From positions 1 through 7,248 of the forward strand of contig CAJUHT010000034.1 in assembly GCA_910586035.1 (NCBI GenBank): a DNA stretch of 7,248 nucleotides, written 5' to 3'. Of this stretch, positions 1-5,500 are shown in pieces; within the stretch, counting starts at the first letter, position 1; the number at the start of each line of letters is the position of its first letter. Under the pieces are notes generated by a model that was not told the DNA's origin, made no database searches, and was given only the letters and a program-made list of their open reading frames with translations. A program made the position numbers and the translations under genes. This stretch comes from an uncultured Christensenella sp. (GTDB lineage: Bacteria; Bacillota; Clostridia; Christensenellales; Borkfalkiaceae).

Positions 1-2
1 AA

Positions 3-194
3 GCTGGCGCGAACGTGCAAAAACTTATAAAAGCGCAATTCCCAGATTACTACGATTATTTCAATAAGCATTTAGATTGGAACGACCTTGACGGTATACT
101 TGACTTCCTGTACTTCCACGCAAAGATTTTGCACGTTGTCGAGGCTCAACAACTTATAGACTTAATTGAAAGCAACTGCGAGGTGAAAAAGTGA
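3..194 (+). CDS. 3' end of an unidentified gene (partial)
   Basis: An open frame runs in from the left edge and stops at TGA 192-194, giving the last 63 residues of a protein whose start is outside the window. The visible part is acidic and rich in aromatic residues (D-Y-Y-D-Y-F near residue 20 and an L-D-F-L-Y-F-H segment near residue 36), and looks like a helical soluble domain with no membrane segment. Its stop overlaps the GTG start of the next gene as GTGA, a typical coupled arrangement, so the two genes are probably in one operon. I do not recognise the family. A real gene is supported by the codon-wise continuity and the tight junction. The function is unknown. Confidence 0.6.
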   Translation, partial: AGANVQKLIKAQFPDYYDYFNKHLDWNDLDGILDFLYFHAKILHVVEAQQLIDLIESNCEVKK

Positions 195-388
195 TTAAAG
201 TCGGATTGCACGGAACGCCCGAAGAAGTAAAACAATTTTCGGACTATCTGGAAAGCCTTTCGCCCAGAGTAAAAGTTTTGGCACGCTCGGACGGTTATCC
301 CGACCGTGGGAAAAGCTTATACGTCCGCGTGTATATGGACGTAGAGCATAAGCAGATTGATACACTACAAACGAAAAAACCGAACTAA
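191..388 (+). CDS. Small DUF3970-like protein, 65 aa
   Basis: This small soluble protein begins M-I-K-V-G-L-H-G-T-P-E-E-V and has a conserved-looking core Y-P-D-R-G-K-S-L-Y-V-R-V-Y-M-D-V at residues 36-51. From memory, that layout (beta strand, G-T-x-E-E helix, then Y-P-x-R-G-x-S-x-Y-V-R-V-Y) matches the DUF3970 family of roughly 60-aa proteins in Firmicutes genomes, plasmids and phages, whose role is not established. The GTG start at 191 is chosen because GAGGTG (180-185) lies 5 bases upstream. It overlaps the preceding gene by 4 bases, and a 15-bp hairpin at 389-428 follows its stop directly, so it is probably the last gene of the upstream operon. The family assignment is by recalled pattern only. 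Confidence 0.65.
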   Translation: MIKVGLHGTPEEVKQFSDYLESLSPRVKVLARSDGYPDRGKSLYVRVYMDVEHKQIDTLQTKKPN

Positions 389-440
389 CAGGGGCAGACC
401 TCTTCGGAAAAAGAGAGGTCTGTCCCTGCACTGCATTTTT
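389..440 (+). terminator. 15-bp hairpin with delayed T-run, candidate terminator
   Basis: Arms 389-403 (C-AGGGGCAGACCTCT) and 414-428 pair over 15 positions with one G-T wobble, around a 10-base loop. A T5 run lies at 436-440, 7 bases beyond the stem, which is later than in a classic intrinsic terminator. An A6 run lies on the other side (374-379), so a weak terminator for the opposite strand is also possible. Its place directly after a stop codon and before a fresh ribosome site fits a transcription boundary. It could instead be an RNA processing site or a single-strand DNA structure used by the phage. Confidence 0.5.
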
Positions 441-488
441 AACGTTATCGGGCGGCGGGTAAGCCGTAGATATAAAAATTTATTTAGT

Positions 489-517
489 CGGAGCGCGGAA
501 AAGCCTCCGAAAAGGAG
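489..517 (+). promoter_or_regulatory. Ribosome site of the structural operon with possible alternative hairpins
   Basis: AAAGGAG at 511-517 is a near-perfect Shine-Dalgarno site 6 bases before the ATG at 524. The segment CTCC(G) at 505-509 can pair either with CGGAG at 489-493, leaving the ribosome site free, or with GGAG at 514-517, covering it. The two pairings cannot coexist. The stems are only 4-5 bp, so a regulatory switch is speculative. Confidence 0.35.
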
Positions 518-523
518 ATTGAA

Positions 524-1669
524 ATGTCAAAGAAATATTACCCCTCACACTCTGACGGCGGCGCAACGTTAGCAAAGATTATTATTGCGTTTATACTGCT
601 GTTGGCAGTTATAGCCAGCTCCGTAATTACTACGGGCTACCTTATAACAGGCACAGCCAACCCTCTTAAATGGAAACAGGAAATAACCACCCCCGACACC
701 CCGACCCCACCGAACGACAACACCCAGGGCGGCGGGCTTATTGACGTTACCGAGAATAATGGCATAAAACTTACTACCGCACGTATTGCGGCCGAAGACT
801 TCGAGGGATACGGCATTGACCCGCAGGCCAATACCGCTTACACTCTCACCGCAACCGTGAACGCGGACGCCGCAGACAAAAACGTTGTTTGGGGCGTATC
901 CTGGAAGAACTCTTCCAGCTCCTGGGCGAGCGGTAAATCGATTGCAGATTATGCAACCGTAACCCCCGCAACCGAGTTCGGACTTACCGCTACGCTCACC
1001 GTTAAACAGGCTTTCGGCGAGCCTATTAACGTCAAAGTTGCCTCTTATTTAGATACGACGGTAAACGCTATCGCGCAGGTAGATTATTTAAAAACGGTCA
1101 ATGCGTTCAGCGCCCAGCTCAACCCCGCTCTTGCCGCGGATAAGACAGGGCGGCTCTATGTCGGCAATACCGAGAATACTATCGCAGTAAGACCTACTTA
1201 CGGTATTGGCACCGTTGAGGGCACGGTTTCACAGTACACAATCAAATTATATCTTTCCACCACTACTCGCCAACGTATCACCGACTTAATGAAAAGCGGC
1301 ACAGGCACTACAAATTTTACAGGTAGGGAATACGCTGACGTTACAACCAATACGGGTAAATTTACTTTTGATTTGTTTAAGCTCGTCAACGGCGGCGGCC
1401 CAAGCAGTACTTACGATACCGCAAGGACGTTAGTCAATAATTATGTGTACAATAACGGCGCAACCGATACGTCCACCTCTATGGGACAGGACTGCCTATT
1501 CAACAAAGTTATTTATACTATCACATACACTTACGGACAGGATTATACAAAGAACGTAACTTATGAAAGTACAAGCGGTATTTATATGAACAAAAAAGGG
1601 CTTAGCAAAATTTCCGTTATAGACGATATTAACCTTGACAAAGACCAAATTGTTGTACTCCCTTCATAA
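524..1669 (+). CDS. Membrane-anchored surface protein with Ig-like segment, 381 aa
   Basis: First gene of the putative virion operon. Residues 1-18 are a short hydrophilic N-terminus ending in K18, 19-42 form one hydrophobic helix without a convincing cleavage site, and 54-65 are a Pro/Thr linker (T-T-P-D-T-P-T-P-P). The remainder is Thr/Asn/Ser-rich and beta-like, predicted to lie outside the cell (type II orientation). Residues about 103-176 resemble a bacterial Ig-like fold, with the pattern Y-T-L-T-A-T-V-N-A-D-A-A-D-K-N-V-V-W and a later T-A-T-L-T-V strand. The start is set by AAAGGAG at 511-517. The stop lies 10 bases before the next start, so the genes are co-expressed. By position, upstream of a pIII-like gene and a Zot-type ATPase, it may be a minor virion-tip or host-contact protein. 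A cell-surface adhesin carried as cargo is the alternative. I recognise no close family. Confidence 0.75.
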   Translation: MSKKYYPSHSDGGATLAKIIIAFILLLAVIASSVITTGYLITGTANPLKWKQEITTPDTPTPPNDNTQGGGLIDVTENNGIKLTTARIAAEDFEGYGIDPQANTAYTLTATVNADAADKNVVWGVSWKNSSSSWASGKSIADYATVTPATEFGLTATLTVKQAFGEPINVKVASYLDTTVNAIAQVDYLKTVNAFSAQLNPALAADKTGRLYVGNTENTIAVRPTYGIGTVEGTVSQYTIKLYLSTTTRQRITDLMKSGTGTTNFTGREYADVTTNTGKFTFDLFKLVNGGGPSSTYDTARTLVNNYVYNNGATDTSTSMGQDCLFNKVIYTITYTYGQDYTKNVTYESTSGIYMNKKGLSKISVIDDINLDKDQIVVLPS

Positions 1670-1679
1670 GGTGAACCTA

Positions 1680-3167
1680 ATGCGCAAAGTATCAGGCTTA
1701 ACTAAATTTGCGGCGATTGTACTCGTTTGCATATTCTGTTTAATCTTTAATGCGGTTATTAGCGGCGTTTGCGGTAATGCTTACGCCGCCGAAACCGTTT
1801 CCAACGTTCTGGACGATTTATCCAAGGATACCGCTTTCAACTTCGCCGAATACCCAGAGAACCCGCAAGATTATTCTTTACAGCTTATCCAAATTGCCGA
1901 GAGCACGGACGGCGAACTGCTGATTTATGTCTACCAACCGAGCGGAACCAAACAGAGCCTGCGCGCAAGCTCTGTCAATATCGCGCGCGAGCCAAACACC
2001 GACAAAAACCTGAAATTTAAGTCCTATTCGCTCGAACCTTTAAGCGCGAACGGCGTATTTTTTAAGTACAAAGTCCTTTACTTCGAATTAAGCCCCGCCG
2101 ACGTTCGATATTACAACATATCCAACATTTTACGCCCATTTGACGAGAAGATAGACACCGCCCCCGAAGTCGGGCATATATCCGAAATTCCAAACAGGGT
2201 TGCGCAGTTCTGGACGGCGCAAACTGTTGACGGAAATGTTACGTACACTTTGGAAACAACCGAAGTTATCGAAATTACGCAGAAAGTAGTCGGGTATTGC
2301 TATTACGAAGACGGTTTAAATCTCGGCTGGGGCGCAATGGAAGGCACCACAAAAGCGTACTTCGTCGCCTTCGATACCGACAGACCTATTGACAAGCTGA
2401 TAAGCGCGGACTTGATTTTCTCGGCGACAAGAGCACATTGTAAAATTTGTTGTAACCCGTTCCACACAAACCACGACTACCTTTACGACTTTCACGACCC
2501 CGAATATATCGATTACGGCACAGGCGTTTACAATACCGAGCCGCTGACGATTACGGACAAAGAATATTGGGGCAACCAGGGCGGCGGCAATATCAGACCC
2601 GCGAAAAAGTTTCTGCGCAAACGCATACGTACGACTTCGGAATTTATCGCGGACGAGCACAACGAAGATTATGAGCTTGTAGGCGCGGATAAGTTGGCCG
2701 GCACGAAATGGGTTTTGAACTTTTACGAGGCACAGGACAAGTATAAAATAAACAATGTCTGGCTGTCGTTTATTCCCTGGGTAACTAAAATACCAGGCAT
2801 AGCCGACGGCGAGGCAGAGCTCAACAACGTTTACGACGTCGAAATACTTCGGCTTGAATTTGAAACCGACGGTAAGGCATATAACCTCGGCGTGGTAGAC
2901 AATAAGCAATCACCAGCCGACGAACCTTTTAATGATAAAAGAGGTTGCGGCGGGTGTAGCTCCTGCGCCTGGTTGGGCGTTTTACCCTGGTGGGCTTGGT
3001 TACTGATAATTTTCCTCGCGCCAATTGTAATTTGTTTATTGTACAAATTCCTTATATGGCTTTTTAAACTCCCGTTCCGTAAACGTCGTAGTCCAGAGCC
3101 TAAACCAGCAAAGCAGAAACGTAACGTTAAACGCAAGAGCCGAAACAAACCGAGGAAAAAGAAATGA
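1680..3167 (+). CDS. Secreted, C-terminally anchored pIII-like protein, 495 aa
   Basis: The ATG at 1680 is preferred over an upstream TTG because AAGGTG (1668-1673) sits 6 bases before it and it gives a clean Sec signal peptide: M-R-K, a hydrophobic core about 10-30, and N-A-Y-A before A-E-T-V at about residues 35-36. A large exported domain follows, with a cysteine/histidine cluster H253-C254-x2-C257-C258-x3-H262-x2-H265 that could bind a metal. Near the end come C-G-G-C-S-S-C (about 423-429), a Trp-rich membrane helix (about 437-465), and a strongly basic cytoplasmic tail (about 467-495, 17 of 29 residues Lys/Arg). Signal peptide, exported domain and C-terminal anchor is the architecture of filamentous-phage adsorption/release protein pIII, and the next two genes are a 63-aa membrane protein and a Zot-type ATPase, as in III-VI-I. 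No sequence match to pIII is claimed. A host surface protein is less likely in this setting. Confidence 0.75.
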   Translation: MRKVSGLTKFAAIVLVCIFCLIFNAVISGVCGNAYAAETVSNVLDDLSKDTAFNFAEYPENPQDYSLQLIQIAESTDGELLIYVYQPSGTKQSLRASSVNIAREPNTDKNLKFKSYSLEPLSANGVFFKYKVLYFELSPADVRYYNISNILRPFDEKIDTAPEVGHISEIPNRVAQFWTAQTVDGNVTYTLETTEVIEITQKVVGYCYYEDGLNLGWGAMEGTTKAYFVAFDTDRPIDKLISADLIFSATRAHCKICCNPFHTNHDYLYDFHDPEYIDYGTGVYNTEPLTITDKEYWGNQGGGNIRPAKKFLRKRIRTTSEFIADEHNEDYELVGADKLAGTKWVLNFYEAQDKYKINNVWLSFIPWVTKIPGIADGEAELNNVYDVEILRLEFETDGKAYNLGVVDNKQSPADEPFNDKRGCGGCSSCAWLGVLPWWAWLLIIFLAPIVICLLYKFLIWLFKLPFRKRRSPEPKPAKQKRNVKRKSRNKPRKKK

Positions 3168-3355
3168 CGGTATTTTTTATAATCGCGTTTATATGCTCGC
3201 TATTTGCGCGGATTATCTTCGGCGAATTCGTAGACGTTGTTGCCGCGTTCGGAAGACTACTTACGCCTTTGACCTGGATTACCGTCGGCTTTGGCGTTCT
3301 CGCCGCCGTGTTTATCGCTATTAAAATCTACAAAGAGCTTCAAAATAAAAAATAA
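3164..3355 (+). CDS. Small hydrophobic coat-like protein (pVI- or pVIII-like), 63 aa
   Basis: The protein has two hydrophobic stretches, residues 3-19 and about 36-53. If the first is removed as a signal (for example after G20), the rest starts acidic (E21-F-V-D24), continues through an amphipathic stretch, one membrane helix and a basic end (K54-I-Y-K57-E-L-Q-N-K62-K63). That resembles mature filamentous-phage major coat proteins in charge layout and length (43 residues, versus about 46-50). Against cleavage, the N-terminus lacks the usual positive charges. If it is uncleaved with two helices, it better fits a minor cap protein such as pVI, which also occupies the slot just before gene I in Ff phages. 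GAGGA at 3152-3156 lies 7 bases upstream. The start overlaps the previous stop (ATGA) and the stop overlaps the next start (TAATG). The virion role is inferred from architecture and position. Confidence 0.65.
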   Translation: MTVFFIIAFICSLFARIIFGEFVDVVAAFGRLLTPLTWITVGFGVLAAVFIAIKIYKELQNKK

Positions 3356-4098
3356 TGCCTGATTTAATTCTTAATCCCGAAAGCGAAATAGTCATTTTCT
3401 TTGGCCCGCGCGGAACGGGCAAATCGTCGCTTATGCGGCATTTTGTGGACGAATACCTTAAAACACAGGGCACGCAACGTTGGGAATTATCCGAACAGCT
3501 TATACGCAAGAAGAACGCTAACCGAAAAACGCCGCTCACGTTCCCCAACGCACCGCCAATTTATTTAAATACTAACTATAAGCTTAAAACCCGCGCGGGC
3601 ATTGAGTTCAAGGGAATTCCAATTGAAGGCAAAGATATAGGCGTATCAAACAAAGACGAAAAATATAGAAATTTATACCCTGCTCCACTTATAATCTTAG
3701 ACGAGGCTGAAAATGAATTTAGCTCCAAAGGCGAGCACCTTCCCAAAGGTCAACTCAAATTTTTAATGGAATGCCGACATTATAGGGTTATTATGTTATT
3801 AGCCGCCCCGCGAGCGGTGCAGATACATAAAGATATTCGAGCCTCTGGCTCACGCTTTATTGAACCGCGCAAACGCATTGATAAGTTTGATAATTTCAAG
3901 CGGCTTTACCAATCAACCTGGTATTGCCGCGAGTTCCTGGATACAAGCGCCATTGAGGAATATATTGCCACAAACAGCAAAAGCGGCAATTACGTTGAAA
4001 CTTCATATACTCACAATGGCGACATACGCGAGCTATATGACGGCTACGAATACGAGGACGACTTTTATCCGTCCGAGGGAGAAAATTTTGAAACGTAA
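3355..4098 (+). CDS. Zot/pI-type filamentous phage assembly ATPase, 247 aa
   Basis: This is a P-loop ATPase of the Zot/inovirus gene I type, which in known phages powers assembly and extrusion of the filament at the inner membrane. Visible motifs are Walker A G17-P-R-G-T-G-K23-S24, Walker B L112-I-I-L-D116-E117, and the family-typical block E139-C-R-H142-Y-R-V-I-M-L-L-A-A-P-R with the downstream I-R at the end of Q-I-H-K-D-I-R. The acidic C-terminus (E-Y-E-D-D-F-Y) shows no membrane helix, unlike Ff pI and Vibrio Zot, which cross the membrane after the ATPase domain. The ATG shares one base with the preceding stop and has no Shine-Dalgarno of its own, implying reinitiation by coupled translation. 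It overlaps the next gene by 11 bases. The name Zot refers to the family and no toxin activity is implied. A related packaging ATPase from a tailless dsDNA virus is a weaker alternative. Confidence 0.82.
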   Translation: MPDLILNPESEIVIFFGPRGTGKSSLMRHFVDEYLKTQGTQRWELSEQLIRKKNANRKTPLTFPNAPPIYLNTNYKLKTRAGIEFKGIPIEGKDIGVSNKDEKYRNLYPAPLIILDEAENEFSSKGEHLPKGQLKFLMECRHYRVIMLLAAPRAVQIHKDIRASGSRFIEPRKRIDKFDNFKRLYQSTWYCREFLDTSAIEEYIATNSKSGNYVETSYTHNGDIRELYDGYEYEDDFYPSEGENFET

Positions 4099-4897
4099 AC
4101 AACCTAATATTACAATCAACTTAACAGCCAACGCAAAAGAAACCTCAGCCGAAGAGCTTAAAAAACTTTATGACGTTTTATACCCTCAAAAGGTAAAAAC
4201 TGAACCTTCAAAACTTAAAAAAGCTGATTTATATATTTTAAATAAAGATATAGAAAAACTGCACGAACGTTACGAGCAATTGTTTAAACAGGTTAAAAAT
4301 TCGCTTAACCTTTCAGAAGAACAAATTGCAAACGAATGCGAAACATTAAGCCGAAAATACTACTTTGAGCTTGAAGAGCTTTCAAAAATGCGAAAGCTTG
4401 AATACGTTAAACAACAAGCGGAAATCGAAGCGCGAGAGGACGAGCAAACGCCTTGGCGCCGCGGTTGGTGGTGGCGGCTTATTTTCAAACCTTTAACGAA
4501 CCGCGCCCAGGATATTATAGAACGCCGCGCCGAGCTCGAAGCCCAGCAGGAATTTGCGCCCATAGAGAAAGAGCTGGACAAGCTTGCTGAAAGGCTCTAC
4601 GTGGGAACGGGTAAAAAGCTTTCCAAGCGCAAACGTCAAAGGCTTATGAAAAAGTATTTAAAATTACAGCGCAGGCTTATAAGCGCACCCGCCGCGCCGC
4701 CCGCAGGTTACGAGCAGACCGCAACGTCTGCAAACCCTGCCGCGCCTGCTCCTGCGCCGACGTCGGCAACCGAAAAACCCGCGCGTGATGCAGTGCATCA
4801 CGGCGGCAACGTCGACGAACACGCCGCCGACAACGTTCCTGAACCGCCCGAACCGCCCGCACGTAAACCTCGTCAAAATAAAAATTCAGGGGCTTAA
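4088..4897 (+). CDS. Coiled-coil protein with Ala/Pro-rich tail, 269 aa
   Basis: I do not recognise this protein. The start is taken as TTG 4088, with GAGGGAG (4075-4081) 6 bases upstream. The open frame extends further left inside the ATPase gene, but without a comparable ribosome site. Residues about 20-118 and 137-198 are highly charged and helical (Glu/Lys/Leu repeats), likely coiled coils. Between them is a Trp/Arg patch P122-W-R-R-G-W-W-W-R-L-I-F-K-P that could lie at a membrane surface, though it is too short for a normal membrane span. Residues about 199-269 are Ala/Pro-rich and disordered-looking, with an E-P-P-E-P-P repeat. Directly behind and overlapping a Zot-type ATPase that has no membrane helix, it might supply the membrane or scaffold part of the assembly machine, but this is inference. 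A DNA-binding packaging factor is another possibility. Confidence 0.7.
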   Translation: MKRKQPNITINLTANAKETSAEELKKLYDVLYPQKVKTEPSKLKKADLYILNKDIEKLHERYEQLFKQVKNSLNLSEEQIANECETLSRKYYFELEELSKMRKLEYVKQQAEIEAREDEQTPWRRGWWWRLIFKPLTNRAQDIIERRAELEAQQEFAPIEKELDKLAERLYVGTGKKLSKRKRQRLMKKYLKLQRRLISAPAAPPAGYEQTATSANPAAPAPAPTSATEKPARDAVHHGGNVDEHAADNVPEPPEPPARKPRQNKNSGA

Positions 4898-4906
4898 ACC
4901 CCTTTT
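4888..4906 (+). terminator. Weak hairpin and T-run at the operon end
   Basis: AGGGG (4888-4892) and CCCCT (4899-4903) form a 5-bp stem with the stop codon of the coiled-coil gene in its loop, followed by T4 (4903-4906). The short stem suggests at most partial termination, lowering expression of the zinc-ribbon genes that follow. It may also be chance. Confidence 0.3.
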
Positions 4907-4936
4907 AAATCTTAGAATTGAAGGACAACCATTATT

Positions 4937-5146
4937 ATGACGTACACTATTATTTGCGCCGATTGCGGCCACAAACAAGTCTTCGAGGCGCGCACGTTGC
5001 GCAGTTATTACGACAAAGCCCGCGACGAAGGCTGGGCAATCGACCGCAACAATATAAATAAATGGTGTCCGAACTGCGCCGAACAGCACCGCCACGTCGG
5101 CAAGGGCGGCGCGCGCCCTTTCATTCAAATCAAATTAGACGTTTAA
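4937..5146 (+). CDS. Small zinc-ribbon protein A, 69 aa
   Basis: Two cysteine pairs, C7-x2-C10 and C44-x2-C47, separated by 33 residues, indicate a zinc ribbon. H51 and H53 follow closely and might also contribute. The middle (about residues 19-42) looks helical, with a D-E-G-W-A-I-D segment, and the C-terminus is basic then strand-like (R-P-F-I-Q-I-K). No membrane segment is present. AAGGA at 4921-4925 serves as ribosome site, 11 bases upstream. The next gene, 17 bases downstream, encodes a second protein with exactly the same cysteine spacing. In filamentous phages, small DNA-binding proteins coat the single-stranded genome before assembly, and small regulators lie near the replication gene. 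Either role would fit, but nothing in the sequence decides between them. Confidence 0.72.
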   Translation: MTYTIICADCGHKQVFEARTLRSYYDKARDEGWAIDRNNINKWCPNCAEQHRHVGKGGARPFIQIKLDV

Positions 5147-5163
5147 TTTAAGAGGTTAAAACA

Positions 5164-5388
5164 ATGAGTGTATCAAGTTTTAGTACACGAACTTATATAT
5201 GCGTTTGCGACAATTGCGGCAAATATGAAAAAGTTAAAGAAACGGAAAGAATATACAACGGTGCGCAAGCCGTGCGTTCCCTCGGTTGGAAATATGGTAA
5301 GGATAAAACGGTTAAATGTTCCGAGTGCCGCTCCCACGATTGGGACGACCACTATAATTGGTATAAAAGCGTATCGGTATCGAAATAA
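5164..5388 (+). CDS. Small zinc-ribbon protein B, 74 aa
   Basis: Cysteine pairs C15-x2-C18 and C52-x2-C55 have the same 33-residue separation as protein A, with an extra C13. The shared features C-D-N-C-G-K at the first pair and an A-x-R-S-L-G-W-K-Y segment aligning with the helix and G-W of protein A suggest the two arose by duplication or belong to one fold. AAGAGG at 5150-5155 is the ribosome site. A competing frame shifted by one position (start 5168) is of similar length but lacks the paired cysteines, so this frame is chosen. The stop codon overlaps the first base pairs of the palindromic repeat array. A DNA- or RNA-binding role is inferred from the fold, and the target is unknown. Confidence 0.72.
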   Translation: MSVSSFSTRTYICVCDNCGKYEKVKETERIYNGAQAVRSLGWKYGKDKTVKCSECRSHDWDDHYNWYKSVSVSK

Positions 5389-5445
5389 GTAGTAGCACGT
5401 ACAACCACTTGAACCGGGCGCAAGTAGTTACACGTGCTACTACTT
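5387..5445. other. Long stem-loop formed across repeat units 1 and 2
   Basis: AAGTAGTAGCACGT (5387-5400) is a perfect inverted repeat of ACGTGCTACTACTT (5432-5445). Inside it, 5403-5411 pairs with 5421-5429 with a single C-A mismatch, leaving a 9-base loop (5412-5420) and a 2x2 internal bulge. The result is a 59-base hairpin of about 22 pairs, which would be very stable in single-stranded phage DNA or RNA. An alternative 8-bp hairpin pairs TACTACTT (5438-5445) with AAGTAGTA (5457-5464), so the two folds exclude each other. Confidence 0.7.
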
Positions 5446-5491
5446 AACCCCGGCGCAAGTAGTATTTCGAAATACTACTTTAAATTAAAAG
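5387..5491. repeat. Three tandem 35-bp repeats, mostly palindromic, upstream of the initiator-like gene
   Basis: Units start at 5387, 5422 and 5457. Each carries a 24-bp dyad AAGTAGT-N10-ACTACTT, and the first two add an 11-bp GC-rich spacer (GAACCGGGCGC, AACCCCGGCGC). Unit 1 has an imperfect right half (ACCACTT). In unit 2 the 7-bp half-sites and the central CACGTG are perfect. Unit 3 (5457-5480) is a perfect 24-bp palindrome centred on TTCGAA and is followed by AT-rich DNA instead of the spacer. The dyad centres are exactly 35 bp apart (5398.5, 5433.5, 5468.5). Such regular palindromes next to a DNA-binding protein gene fit initiator-binding iterons of an origin, or a triple operator controlling that gene. 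The array lies 20 bases before the ATG at 5501, so it may combine both roles. Confidence 0.85.
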
Positions 5492-5500
5492 GTTAGGCTA

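Noticed and set aside
471..476. TATAAA as the -10 box of the structural operon promoter
   Set aside because: No acceptable -35 box 16-18 bases upstream, and the local DNA there is GC-rich. A promoter here is plausible by position but not supported.
357..572. 71-codon plus-strand frame across the hairpin and the start of the structural operon
   Set aside because: It is very basic and low in pattern, overlaps two supported genes, and runs through the 389-428 hairpin and the ribosome site.
901..918. Palindrome CTGGAAGA/TCTTCCAG in the surface-protein gene
   Set aside because: Isolated, inside a conserved-looking protein segment rich in Ser codons, and most simply explained by coding.
1635..1679. 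TTG start giving a 510-aa version of the pIII-like protein
   Set aside because: It would overlap the previous gene by 35 bases, has no good ribosome site and buries the signal peptide. The ATG at 1680 has AAGGTG at proper distance and a clean signal peptide.
2316..2909. 197-codon open frame on the minus strand
   Set aside because: It lies wholly within the well-supported 495-aa gene, has no convincing ribosome site, and looks like a codon-structure shadow.
3860..4087. Upstream ATG extending the coiled-coil protein to 345 aa
   Set aside because: The extension lies inside the ATPase gene in another frame, and its sequence has no coiled-coil or charged character. TTG 4088 has a strong ribosome site.
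3355..4098. Zonula occludens toxin activity
   Set aside because: The match is to the phage ATPase part of the family. No toxin-bearing extracellular C-terminal domain is present.
5168..5392. Alternative frame over zinc-ribbon protein B
   Set aside because: It is the same length but lacks the paired cysteines. The frame at 5164 matches its neighbour in cysteine spacing and has the better-placed ribosome site.
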